Below, piece by piece: positions 35,372-44,260 of a stretch of DNA of 64,000 nt. Source of the stretch: Natrinema halophilum (lineage in GTDB: Archaea > Halobacteriota > Halobacteria > Halobacteriales > Natrialbaceae); contig NZ_CP058601.1 in NCBI RefSeq assembly GCF_013402815.2, positions 372,001 through 436,000 on the forward strand, given 5' to 3'. Each line of letters begins with the position of its first letter. Position 1 is the stretch's first letter. The translations under genes were made by a program, and so were the position numbers. The notes under the pieces are model-generated. The model was not told the DNA's origin. It did not search any database and saw only the letters and a list, made by a program, of their open reading frames with translations.

Positions 35372-36208
35372 GTGAGATGGAGGTGTACGTGGTGTGGGAA
35401 GCCACACGAAGAAAACGACCCGCCGTGTGATGCCTGCGGGCACAATACGTTCGAAAAGGCAATCGTTCGAGTAGACGAAAACGGGGACCGAACCGAGGAC
35501 GAGCCAGCGGTGTCGGAATCCGTTGACACCGGTCGGAGCTTCGTCTGGACCTGTACAGAATGCGGTCGGGAACACGTCCGAAACTCGCCGCCGTGCTCTC
35601 GCTGCGGGAATCCACAGCTCGTACAGACCGAACAGACGTACGACGGATTAGAACGCGACCTGTCCGCACCGGGCTGGCTCGAGGTCATGAAACCGTACGT
35701 GCCGGTGGTAATCGGGTTCGCCCTCGTTGCCGCCGTGTTCGCGACAGGGCTCGTCTCGCTGCCTGACCTGCCGGGTTCGGGGCCGCCCGCACCGCCCGAC
35801 GCGCCGGGCGAGGGGACCGAAGCTTCAGGGATCGACCTCGAAACGACAGAGGAGGTGATCCACGAACGCCTCGAGGCCGAGCGCAGCGGTTCGAGGCGCT
35901 ACGACGATGGCCTTGCAGCGTACGCGGAATATTACAACCGCGCGTACGTGGCGATCGAGTACGAAGACGCGAGGGTCGAGAAAGTATCACTGGACGACTT
36001 CGGAATCGATTGTCATGGGACGCTCGACGAGGGCCAACTGCCGTACACCTTCTCGATCGCAGACTACGACGACGAAGCAACACTCGCCGACGGCGTCGTC
36101 GAACGGCTGCAGTCCGGCGATGTCGTCACCGGTTCGGGATACGACGTCGAGGGAATCGACATTCACGTCGTCGACGGCTCTGTCTACGTATTCTACGCGA
36201 CCTGTTGA
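35372..36208 (+). CDS. Zinc-ribbon membrane protein
   Basis: 278 residues. Two zinc ribbons at the N-terminus: CTWC...CDAC (residues 5-21) and CTEC...CSRC (about 58-74). One helix (YVPVVIGFALVAAVFATGLV), a Pro/Gly-rich spacer, then an exported or periplasm-like domain of 150 residues (EVIHERLEAERSGSRRYDDG, YYNRAYVAIEYEDARVEKVS) with two Cys (DCHG and the C-terminal TC). Function unknown. Start GTG 35372 (RWRCTWCGK) has a TATA-like TTTATTTG 27 bp upstream, so it is leaderless. Confidence 0.8.
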   Translation: MRWRCTWCGKPHEENDPPCDACGHNTFEKAIVRVDENGDRTEDEPAVSESVDTGRSFVWTCTECGREHVRNSPPCSRCGNPQLVQTEQTYDGLERDLSAPGWLEVMKPYVPVVIGFALVAAVFATGLVSLPDLPGSGPPAPPDAPGEGTEASGIDLETTEEVIHERLEAERSGSRRYDDGLAAYAEYYNRAYVAIEYEDARVEKVSLDDFGIDCHGTLDEGQLPYTFSIADYDDEATLADGVVERLQSGDVVTGSGYDVEGIDIHVVDGSVYVFYATC

Positions 36209-36294
36209 TCTGCGCTGTGTCTTCGGCTCGGACCGGAACCGACACTGGAAAACGAAACGGGGCGGTCAGCGAAGGGGCCGAGGGTCGACGGCTG

Positions 36295-36579
36295 TTACGC
36301 GGCGGCTTCGAACGCGTCGCGAAACGACGTCGCCTTCTCGCGGACAGTCACGGCTGCCTCCTCGAGGCATTCGAGCGGATCTGCGCCGCCCTCGGTTTTG
36401 AGCGTCAGAATGGGCTCGGTCTGACCGCCCGACTGTTCGGGGTTGACGTCGTAGGTTGCTGCACTGACGTCCTCGTGCTCGAGTAGTGCACCCTTGAGAA
36501 CGTTCATGAACGTGTGATCCTCGCCGGCAATCTCGATGGAGAGTTCGTCCTCGGTACTCTCGGTGACCCGCAGTTCCAT
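36295..36579 (-). CDS. rpoL: DNA-directed RNA polymerase subunit L
   Basis: 94 residues. RpoL (Rpb11/AC19 family) pairs with RpoD to form the archaeal equivalent of the alpha dimer and starts polymerase assembly. Typical blocks: [60 protein letters not shown]. Single-copy and convergent with the preceding gene. Confidence 0.93.
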   Translation of the reverse strand: MELRVTESTEDELSIEIAGEDHTFMNVLKGALLEHEDVSAATYDVNPEQSGGQTEPILTLKTEGGADPLECLEEAAVTVREKATSFRDAFEAAA

Positions 36580-36722
36580 GTCAGCCAGTCCGTTCGTCGG
36601 CTGCTTGTACCTTTCGAAGCGGCTGTTCGTCAGCCGTCAATACGAGTCTGCCTGCACCGTCGTGGTTCGATCGACGTCCGACGAAGGCAAATCACTATAC
36701 GGACCCGTTCGAACCACGGACC

Positions 36723-38561
36723 ATGCGTTTACTCGCGATCCTGTTGGCTGTGACCGTCGCGGCCACGTTGGTGGGGTCGATCGCGGTCGTCAGACGTATC
36801 CATCGGCCGGAACCACGCTGGCGCGATATAGCGCAACAACGGCTCCTCTACGGTGTGCCGTGGGGCACGATCGTGGTGATCGCGTTCGTACTCTGTGTCT
36901 ATCTATTCGTCCAAAGTGGCTTCACGGACTTCGACAACCCCGTAACCATTCCCTTTCGCACGTGGTCGTATTTCTATCCGCTCGGAATGGCAACGGCCGC
37001 GTTTTCTCACGCTGGCCCTGGTCACCTCATCGGAAACCTGACGGGGACTGTCGTCGCCGCACCGATCGCGGAGTACGCCTGGGGACACTACCTCGACGAT
37101 GGTGACACGAACCGAGCGGACTCGTGGCGGACCGATCCTCGAGTGCGGGCGGTCGTGATTTTCCCGCTGGCAGTCATCGTGGTCGGGCTGATGACTAGCC
37201 TGTTCGCGCTCGGTCCGGTGATCGGCTTCTCCGGCGTCGTCTTCGCCTTCGCCGGGTTCGCGATCGTTCACTATCCGATCGTGACGATAATCGGAACACT
37301 CGGCGTCCAGAGCGTCATTGTTCGGCTCTATTCCGCACTGCAGGAACCGATCCGCGTCTATACCGTCCAGCCGAGTCCCCCGTCGGCTCCCTGGTGGGCC
37401 GGTATCGCCATTCAGGGCCATGCGCTCGGGCTCTTTCTCGGCTTCGTTCTCGGTATCGTCCTCCTCGAGCGCCGGAACACCCGTCCCGATCCGTTTCGGA
37501 TCTGGCTCGCCGTCCTTCTCTTCGGGTTCACCGAGGGACTGTGGGCGATCTACTGGTACGGGGCCGAGAATTCGTTCATCCTCCTGCAGGGTCCCGGCGT
37601 CGCCATCGTCTCGATTCTCGCGCTTCTCGTGACGCTGTCGGTATCTCTCCCCGAAGAGCCCATCGTGCCGGCGCGACTGAAGCGCCTCATTCCGGGCTTC
37701 CAGCGGGTGCGCGCCCGATCAGGCGCCGCGCGATCCTCCGTCGATCGGGTACTCGAATTGGCCGGAAGCGGGAACGACGCCGATACCGCCGGGGCCAGGA
37801 TCGACCGTATCCGCGAACTAGCCGCAGGGCCCCGACGACAGGCCAGCGAATCGCCGTTGGGTTTGAGTGTGAGCCGTCGGAGTGCGGCGTTTCTGGCGGT
37901 CGTGTGCGTTCTTGCGATCGTCGCCGGGATCGCCGTCCCATTTAACGTGTTCGTCGTCGAGGACGCGACCGCTTCCTCGGACGCAGCCGTCCAGATAGAG
38001 GATTACACGGTCGAATACGTAGAGGGAGTCCCGAACGGTCTCGTCACCGGTTTCGGTCTCGAATTTCTCGAGACAGACGATGGGCTCGAGTCCAGCGGAG
38101 TGATAGTCGAGAGCGACAAACGTGAGGTATGGTTCGAGGCGGTCAGTGCACAGCGGCTCGCCTTTACCGGCGAGGAAACGGTCTACGTCGGCGGCCCAGG
38201 CTGGCGGGAGGCAGTACACGTCGAGCGCACGGGCTGGGTGCCCGTCGGCAACGACACCGTCTATCAGGTCTGGCTGTGGGAGGACGGCGCTGAGCGCCAG
38301 CTCGCCCACGAGTCCAACGATTCGCGGGCGGAGGCTCGCATCGCCGGTCGGAACGTGACGATCGACTCCAGCGGCGGCGAATTCGTCATCACCGTCGACT
38401 CGGGCGGGATCGGCGATGCTTCGTCAGCGCCGTTGCCGGCTGAAAACTCGTCAACGACGATCGACGGAGTCAGCTTCGAGCGCCGAAACGAGACGGTGTA
38501 CGCGGCCGCCGACGGGACGCGGGTTGCGGTCGCGAGGGAGGAGACGTACGACGGGTACTGA
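36723..38561 (+). CDS. Rhomboid family intramembrane protease with large C-terminal domain
   Basis: 612 residues. The rhomboid core lies in residues 40-310: FSHAGPGHLIGNLTG (second helix), catalytic Ser170 in GPVIGFSGVVFAF and catalytic His233 in IQGHALGLFLGF. A linker (330-385) rich in Arg/Ala leads to one more helix (SAAFLAVVCVLAIVAGIAVP) and an external beta-rich domain of about 200 residues with several Asn-glycosylation sites (NVTIDSS, NETVYA). The protease probably cleaves membrane proteins within the bilayer; the C-terminal domain could recognise substrates. Start ATG 36723. Confidence 0.88.
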   Translation: MRLLAILLAVTVAATLVGSIAVVRRIHRPEPRWRDIAQQRLLYGVPWGTIVVIAFVLCVYLFVQSGFTDFDNPVTIPFRTWSYFYPLGMATAAFSHAGPGHLIGNLTGTVVAAPIAEYAWGHYLDDGDTNRADSWRTDPRVRAVVIFPLAVIVVGLMTSLFALGPVIGFSGVVFAFAGFAIVHYPIVTIIGTLGVQSVIVRLYSALQEPIRVYTVQPSPPSAPWWAGIAIQGHALGLFLGFVLGIVLLERRNTRPDPFRIWLAVLLFGFTEGLWAIYWYGAENSFILLQGPGVAIVSILALLVTLSVSLPEEPIVPARLKRLIPGFQRVRARSGAARSSVDRVLELAGSGNDADTAGARIDRIRELAAGPRRQASESPLGLSVSRRSAAFLAVVCVLAIVAGIAVPFNVFVVEDATASSDAAVQIEDYTVEYVEGVPNGLVTGFGLEFLETDDGLESSGVIVESDKREVWFEAVSAQRLAFTGEETVYVGGPGWREAVHVERTGWVPVGNDTVYQVWLWEDGAERQLAHESNDSRAEARIAGRNVTIDSSGGEFVITVDSGGIGDASSAPLPAENSSTTIDGVSFERRNETVYAAADGTRVAVAREETYDGY

Positions 38562-38713
38562 TATCGCGACGACCCCCGGTCGGTACCACCACGTCCAGGC
38601 GGTGACGGTAGTCGAGTGCAGTAAGTCACGGTTCACTCGGACGGTTCCAATCGCACTCCCTCCTGCCGTTCGATCACGCACCTGCCGAATGCCGATCACG
38701 GGCGCATCGTCCA

Positions 38714-39376
38714 CTACTCTCGAGTGGCCCACTCGATACGGAAGACCTCGGCCTCGAGCGTTTCTTCGGCGGCTGTATGAAACTCGAAGCGCTTCAGAAT
38801 CGGAAACTCGGCGCGAAACGCGTGGGTCACGGACCCGCCTTCGTCGTCGGCGAACGATTCGACGAAGTTCCGACTGCCCTCGTTGTGAATCGTAAAGGAA
38901 ACGGTTCCGATTTCGGCTGCCGTCTCGAGAAATCGACGATCTGCGTGTCGGTTTCCCCGTTGCGCTCCGAAGGGTGGGTTCGAGAGGACGGTCGCCTCGG
39001 TAACCAAGAACGGATGGCTGGTGACGTCTCCACGAACCCACTCGATTGCGAGCCCATCGCCGCTGTCGGACTCGTCGCCGTCTCCCGCCGAAACAGTTCG
39101 TTCGTTCCGTCGAGCGACGTCGAGCGGGCCGTCGTCGATGTCGATTCCGGTAACGCGATCGGCACCGGCCAGTGCTGCACCGATTGCGAGCATTCCCGTT
39201 CCAGTGCCGAGATCGACGACGTGTCCCTCGAGATCCCCCTGTATGCGCGCCAGATGACAGACGTGTGCGGCGAGTTCTGGCGGTGTCAGATACTGCTCAC
39301 GATTCGCAGCCGGCTCCGAAAAATCCTCGAGGATCTCGAGTCGGCGAGCGAGCGTGCGCCGGGAGGGGCCGGACAT
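38714..39376 (-). CDS. METTL5-like RNA methyltransferase
   Basis: 220 residues. SAM-binding motif I is VVDLGTGTGMLAIGAALAGA, the acidic motif is VTGIDIDDGPLDVARRN, and the catalytic motif is NPPFGAQRGNRHADRRFL. N-P-P-F with this context is the hallmark of adenine N6-methylases of the METTL5 group, which modify rRNA in eukaryotes. The N-terminus LARRLEILEDFSEPAANREQ, followed by YLTPPELAAHVCHLA, is family-typical. ATG 39376 is used; the upstream frame gives no protein-like sequence. Target RNA in archaea not established here. Confidence 0.85.
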   Translation of the reverse strand: MSGPSRRTLARRLEILEDFSEPAANREQYLTPPELAAHVCHLARIQGDLEGHVVDLGTGTGMLAIGAALAGADRVTGIDIDDGPLDVARRNERTVSAGDGDESDSGDGLAIEWVRGDVTSHPFLVTEATVLSNPPFGAQRGNRHADRRFLETAAEIGTVSFTIHNEGSRNFVESFADDEGGSVTHAFRAEFPILKRFEFHTAAEETLEAEVFRIEWATRE

Positions 39377-39768
39377 ACGTACGTGACGGTTCTCGACCGT
39401 TAAGGATCTCTCGAGTTCCACCGCGGGTATCGTCGCGGTCAGCTCAGTTCGAAAACGACGACGCGTCGGTTCGTCGTCTCGGCTGCCGTCGGTCCGAACG
39501 GGCCGGCAATGCCCCGCGGGCTGATAGCGATCGATCGACGTGGCCGACGATCGACACACGCCGCACCCACGCGTACTAACTGGACCGAATAGTACGAACC
39601 GATCGATTAGTTCGACCACCATATGCGAGTGATCCAACGGCCGATCGACCGGTCTACGACCCGAACGAACCGCGTGGCGACGTACGTGGTCTGTGTAGAG
39701 GAGTGCCGATATTGCTAAAATATGACAGTTTCGAATAAAGTTAAGGACATCCCGTGAAAGTTACACGT
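39377..39768. other. Intergenic stretch between divergent genes
   Basis: About 390 bp with several CGATCGATCG-like palindromic runs near 39525-39610. AATAAAGTTAAG at 39734-39745 is a likely TATA region for the gene at 39769, 25-35 bp downstream. No gene seen. Confidence 0.45.
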
Positions 39769-39939
39769 ATGGACGAGTGTCCGCGTTGTGGGGGGGCGAT
39801 CGAGGAGTTCGCACTTGGGGAGGTGTCGACCGTTACCTGCCCGCAGTGCGGGTTTGCCGATGTGCCCGTCGAACATCAACCGAGGCGCGAGGAGATCGAA
39901 TCCTGGCGGGACGCGTTCAACCGATTCTACGAGCGATAG
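39769..39939 (+). CDS. Zinc-ribbon micro-protein
   Basis: 56 residues. CPRC and CPQC pairs (residues 4-7 and 25-28) make a zinc ribbon; the second half is a charged helix (RREEIESWRDAFNRFYER). ATG 39769 is chosen over GTG 39754 because the TATA-like patch at 39734-39745 fits a leaderless transcript from there and the ribbon begins at once. It is convergent with the actin-like gene, 83 bp apart. Function unknown; DNA, RNA or protein binding is possible. Confidence 0.75.
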   Translation: MDECPRCGGAIEEFALGEVSTVTCPQCGFADVPVEHQPRREEIESWRDAFNRFYER

Positions 39940-40022
39940 GTCTCGAGTGGCGTCCATCGCCGTCACCGGGACGATTCGATCTCGAGTGGACGCCCGAAGA
40001 AAGAAACAGTGAAAAGCGAGTG

Positions 40023-41054
40023 TTATTCGTTTGCTGGCGCGGCTTCCGCCTCGTCGTCTTCCGGTTCGTGATCGACGTCTTCGTCGGAACGGGCGGCGAC
40101 GAGGCCACCGCGTGCCACGCTATACAGCGGTTCGTTCGCGTGCGTAACGCCGCTGATCGAGAACGGAATGTTCGCTTCCTCGAGATGGTCGCGGAACAGT
40201 GCTTCGAAGCCGCTGGGACTCGAGGTACCGCCGGTAACGACGACGGGGACGTCGAGGCCCTCTTCGACGTCCTCCTCGTCGACTTCCGTGACGATGTTTT
40301 CGATGACGTAATCGAGTAAATTTTCGTAGTAGATCGACAGCGCACCTTCGACGCCGCCGACGTCCGTCGTGAAGTCGAGTTCGAAGTCGTCCTCCTTGAT
40401 GGACGTAACCTTGTCGACGGGCGTCCCGGTTGCGCGTGCTGCTTGCTCGTCGACCCAGTCGCCACCGCGAGCGACGGAGAATTTCATCACCGGGACGGCG
40501 TAGTACGCCAGACAAACGTTCGTCATGCCGGCACCGAACGAGATTCCGAGGCCGGTGAAGTTGTTGTCCGCGAGTTCGGAGTAAATGACCGACATCCCTT
40601 CGTTGATGGGCTCTGCGTCGTATCCCATGTCGTCGAGGAAGGATTCGATCGTCTTCTGGTGATACAGCGTCGAAAGATCGGAATCGATCGGATCCGCGGG
40701 CGTCGAGAAGTAGAGCTTCTCGTCGGGATATGACGGTTCGCCGACGACCTGTTCGATGATGAGCTTCATCATCGGAATCGCGCTCTGTTCGTCGTTCGAA
40801 AGGATTCCGTGTTTCATCGGGCGGCGCGTCTCCTTGTTGAAAATGTTCGCGAAATTGAGCGCGTCGTCGCCGACGACGTAGACCTTGTCGTCCTTTCGAA
40901 TGTGAAGTACTTCGCTTCGCGAGAGCATCTGCTCGGCCATATCCGAGTACTCGATCTCTACGAAGGAGTTACGCTGTTGCACGAAAACCGTATCGTTCCC
41001 ATCCTGCTGTGCTGACAGGATGTTCATCGTTCCAACGTCTAGGCCTTTGGCCAT
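40023..41054 (-). CDS. Salactin-type actin homologue
   Basis: 343 residues of the actin/Hsp70 ATPase fold. Phosphate-1 motif [14 protein letters not shown], phosphate-2 motif [18 protein letters not shown], and adenosine motif [17 protein letters not shown] are all present; the C-terminus is acidic. The length, DVGTMN start and lineage match salactin, a polymer-forming, dynamically unstable filament protein described in Halobacterium salinarum. It is not MreB of the rod-shape type by its motifs. A TTTATGG box about 30 bp before ATG 41054 suggests a leaderless transcript. The neighbouring gene encodes a membrane protein that might be linked. Confidence 0.85.
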   Translation of the reverse strand: MAKGLDVGTMNILSAQQDGNDTVFVQQRNSFVEIEYSDMAEQMLSRSEVLHIRKDDKVYVVGDDALNFANIFNKETRRPMKHGILSNDEQSAIPMMKLIIEQVVGEPSYPDEKLYFSTPADPIDSDLSTLYHQKTIESFLDDMGYDAEPINEGMSVIYSELADNNFTGLGISFGAGMTNVCLAYYAVPVMKFSVARGGDWVDEQAARATGTPVDKVTSIKEDDFELDFTTDVGGVEGALSIYYENLLDYVIENIVTEVDEEDVEEGLDVPVVVTGGTSSPSGFEALFRDHLEEANIPFSISGVTHANEPLYSVARGGLVAARSDEDVDHEPEDDEAEAAPANE

Positions 41055-41150
41055 GTGTGGGCAAGGCAACCGACGGACCATAAATCTATGTGCGCCACTT
41101 TCGGAACTGATACTACGGCCCAAGGTGCTATTACTTTCAGGCGACCCCTT

Positions 41151-42071
41151 TTAATTCCTATTTACGAGGTTACGGAACCGCTCGAGCACGTTCCTAACCG
41201 CCTTCGTCATCGTCGCGACAGGACCGTCGTCGTCCGCCGTCGCCAGTTCCTCCGCTCGCTTTTGTTCGCGGAGTTCTTTCAGTTTTGCCGTCTGATCGTC
41301 GACCGTCGCACTCGAGGTCGTCGTCTTGGTTTCGCCGCCTTTCAATCCCTTCAGGCCGGCGACTTGAGCGTCGACGCCCGTAGATCGGGTGGTCGTCGTG
41401 CCAGCGTCGGTGTCGACGCTGACGTCGTCGAAATCGTCGTTCGAGAACTGGAGCCGTTTGTGCTCAGTTTTTTCGACGCCGCCCCAGGAGAGATCGACGT
41501 CCTCCATCGCGTCGTCGATGTCACGCCGGACCTGTGCGTCAGTTATTTCGGGGTCGTCGTCTCCGGTGTCCTCGGTCGTTACGACCTCTGCCTGTTGGGC
41601 CATCGTCAGATAATGAGCTATTAACGACGCACCAGTCGAGGCCGTGATGCCGGCAAGGCCGACCGCATAGGGAGCGATAACCACGACGGTGTGATCGTTT
41701 CCGTACCCGTTCCAGTCGTGGGGATACGCGATGAGAAAGCCAACGACCGCAGCCGCGGTGATTACCACGCCCCCGATGGACGTGTACAACACCCGCCGCT
41801 CGGAAGGAAGTAGCGTAACGATCCCGAGCATCGTGACCGGGAGTGCTATCATCGCGAGCGCGTATGCAGGACCGACCCACGCGAAGTATCCGACAGTTCT
41901 CGCCTCGAACGTGTTCCCCCAGAGGAAGAGCAAGAGTCCGACGACCGCCAGACCGATTCCGCCCAGAAAGAGACCGAATCCGACGTAGACGTCGGTCCGA
42001 TCTTCCGGTTCTCCGATGTATCGACGGTAGAGGTCGAAGAGATAGCCGTCTGAGGCCTGTTCCGCTGCCAT
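41151..42071 (-). CDS. Four-helix membrane protein with long cytoplasmic tail (DUF7139/CdpA-like)
   Basis: 306 residues. After an N-terminal segment YLFDLYRRYIGEPEDRTDVY come about five hydrophobic helices (35-165), then a 140-residue charged tail that is probably cytoplasmic, with VDLSWGGVEKTEHKRLQF and a Thr/Ser-rich stretch ending in a basic helix (MTKAVRNVLERFRNLVNRN). The layout resembles CdpA, a haloarchaeal cell-division protein that anchors FtsZ2, but that identification is tentative. It lies 96 bp upstream of the actin-like gene on the same strand, so joint transcription is possible. Confidence 0.7.
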   Translation of the reverse strand: MAAEQASDGYLFDLYRRYIGEPEDRTDVYVGFGLFLGGIGLAVVGLLLFLWGNTFEARTVGYFAWVGPAYALAMIALPVTMLGIVTLLPSERRVLYTSIGGVVITAAAVVGFLIAYPHDWNGYGNDHTVVVIAPYAVGLAGITASTGASLIAHYLTMAQQAEVVTTEDTGDDDPEITDAQVRRDIDDAMEDVDLSWGGVEKTEHKRLQFSNDDFDDVSVDTDAGTTTTRSTGVDAQVAGLKGLKGGETKTTTSSATVDDQTAKLKELREQKRAEELATADDDGPVATMTKAVRNVLERFRNLVNRN

Positions 42072-42305
42072 TAGAAGCCTGTTTATACTCCAGTACTATG
42101 ACTGTTGGGACGAGAAACGAACCGGACGTGTGTCCCCATCGCCAGCCCTCGCGGTCACCACGAAACGTGTCCGTCTCCGCTTCCAAAGATAAACGCGCCT
42201 CCGATCGCCGCTGCTTCCCGGCGGTGGTTTCCTCCCGGACAATCGGTCATAAATTATACCATACTTTGATATCGATCGGGTTCACAGATACAACCATCGC
42301 AAATT

Positions 42306-42905
42306 ATGTCTGGTGATGCGCATGCCGTTCTCGTCGCTGACGACGATTCCGAAGTCGTAACCCGAATTCAATCGTGGCTCGCCGACGACTACGTGGTTGA
42401 GACGGCGACGGATGGCGACGAAGCACTTTCGCTTCTCGAAAGCGTCGATGCAGTTCTCGTCGGGCGGAATCTCCACACGTCTTCCGGAACTGCCGTCGCG
42501 ATGGAAGTCGAACGCCACGCGGCTCTTTCGATGGCGGTCCTTCGCTCCACCGGACCTGGAACCGATAGCTGTACGTCCACCCCCGATTCTCTCGCCAAAC
42601 CCGTCGCAAAGGAACCGCTCCTCGAGACGGTCGATCGACTGGTGCGGCGCACTCGGTACGACGAACTGATGGCCGAATGTGCATCGCTGGCGGTCAAATG
42701 CGGTGCACTGGAGACACAGGTGAACGTCGATTGTTACGCCGGAGACGACGAGGAATACGTAACCCTCCAGCAGCGACTCGCCAACCTATTAGTCGAACTC
42801 GACGACCTGATTCATACCTTCGACGGAAACGATTTTCGAGCTGCATTTGCGACGTGTGATTTCATCGGGAACGCTCAGTCTCAACACGCCGAGCGGCTCT
42901 CGTAA
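42306..42905 (+). CDS. Receiver-like protein with HalX-type C-terminus, phospho-acceptor missing
   Basis: 199 residues. Residues 5-112 have the receiver fold: VLVADDDSEVVTRIQSWLA with the acidic pocket at D12-D14, and the conserved Lys in LAKPV (K98). The position of the phosphorylated Asp reads AVLVGRNLHTSSG, so residue 53 is Gly where family members have D in LLDRRMP. Residues 115-199 resemble HalX (YDELMAECASLAVKCGALET and a following helix with LDDLIHTFDGNDF). It can hardly be phosphorylated in the normal way. Divergent from the four-helix protein gene. Confidence 0.8.
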   Translation: MSGDAHAVLVADDDSEVVTRIQSWLADDYVVETATDGDEALSLLESVDAVLVGRNLHTSSGTAVAMEVERHAALSMAVLRSTGPGTDSCTSTPDSLAKPVAKEPLLETVDRLVRRTRYDELMAECASLAVKCGALETQVNVDCYAGDDEEYVTLQQRLANLLVELDDLIHTFDGNDFRAAFATCDFIGNAQSQHAERLS

Positions 42906-42957
42906 GGCCGATTCAAGAAGCGCCGCCGTTATACGTTCGTGGCCGTAAGAGACGTCA

Positions 42958-44007
42958 ATGAGTCAGGATTCGGAGTACAGTGAGGGCGACCTCAGGAATA
43001 CTGGTATGCGTCTCAAACACGATCGTGAGTGGGATTACGAACTCGAAGAGATCGTGGACGCGATCGAGCAGCGAGACGCGACGAAAGTCGGGTTACAGTT
43101 TCCCGAGGGGTTAAAACGACGGGGGCCGGCCGTCGCAGACGACCTCCGAGAGCTGACCGATGACGACGTAACGTTCATGCTGTCGGGCCAACCCTGTTAT
43201 GGCGCCTGTGATCTCGACACCTATCTCATGAAACGCACCGACGTGTTCGTCCACTTCGGCCATTCACCGATGAAGGACACGGACAAGGTGATTTACGTTC
43301 CGCTGTTCTCGAACGTCGAGATAACGCCGATTATGGAAGAGGCCCTCGACACGCTCGAGCCGCCGGAAGAAACTGACGGCGTCGGCCTCGTTACGACCGC
43401 CCAGCACATGAACCGCTACGACGAAATGACCGAGTTCCTCGAGGATCGCGGGTACGACGTCCACAGTCGTCGCGGGGACGAGCGGCTGACCCATGAGGGA
43501 CAGGTACTGGGGTGTAACTATGCAAGCGCGGACGTGCCCGCAGAGCAAGTGCTCTACGTTGGCGGCGGGAAGTTCCACCCCCTCGGTCTGGCGATGGAAC
43601 ACCCCGACAAACACGTCGTCATCGCCGATCCGGTCAATAACGTCGTTACCGTCGCAGACACGGAGAAATTTATGAAACAGCGGTACGGCGCGATCCACCG
43701 CGCGATGGATGCCGAAAAGTGGGGCGTCATCTTCTGTACCAAGATCGGTCAGGGCCGATGGGAAACAGCCGAAGAGATCCTGGAAAATAACGAGAACGCC
43801 TATCTCATCACGATGGACGAGGTGACGCCCGACCGTCTCCGGAACTTCGATATGGACGCGTTCGTCAACACCGGTTGTCCACGGATCACGACCGACGACG
43901 GGCCCCAGTTCCACAAGCCGATGCTCACACCCGGCGAGTATCGGATCGCGGTCGGTGACGACCCCCTCGAGAGTCTCTCGTTCGATACGTTCCACGGCAC
44001 CTGGTAG
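42958..44007 (+). CDS. dph2: Diphthamide synthase subunit Dph2
   Basis: 349 residues. Archaeal Dph2 is a non-canonical radical-SAM [4Fe-4S] enzyme that transfers the aminocarboxypropyl group of SAM to a His of elongation factor 2. Three Cys expected to hold the cluster are seen: C80 or C84 in SGQPCYGACDLD, the Cys of VLGCNYASAD, and the Cys of NTGCPRI. Also typical are GLQFPEGLKRRGPAVADDLR and LYVGGGKFHPLGLAM. It stands 52 bp after the receiver-like gene on the same strand. Confidence 0.93.
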   Translation: MSQDSEYSEGDLRNTGMRLKHDREWDYELEEIVDAIEQRDATKVGLQFPEGLKRRGPAVADDLRELTDDDVTFMLSGQPCYGACDLDTYLMKRTDVFVHFGHSPMKDTDKVIYVPLFSNVEITPIMEEALDTLEPPEETDGVGLVTTAQHMNRYDEMTEFLEDRGYDVHSRRGDERLTHEGQVLGCNYASADVPAEQVLYVGGGKFHPLGLAMEHPDKHVVIADPVNNVVTVADTEKFMKQRYGAIHRAMDAEKWGVIFCTKIGQGRWETAEEILENNENAYLITMDEVTPDRLRNFDMDAFVNTGCPRITTDDGPQFHKPMLTPGEYRIAVGDDPLESLSFDTFHGTW

Positions 44008-44260
44008 CGAGTCCGAACGTCTTCCGGAGCGCCTATTCTCACGTCCGTGACGTGAACCTGTGATCCGTTGCGGTGACTGTCACCCGTCAGAGACGAAATC
44101 TTCTTCTTATATATTTCAAAACTGGCCGAAATAAGTTACTGCATTATACCTAAATGCCACACAGTACTTCTGGTTTTTTGGTCTATTGCCGGTAATGGGT
44201 TACTGATTCCAAAGTAGTTTGGAGTAGTTCTTTTGCAGGCTAGTCACCGAGTAGTAGTCA

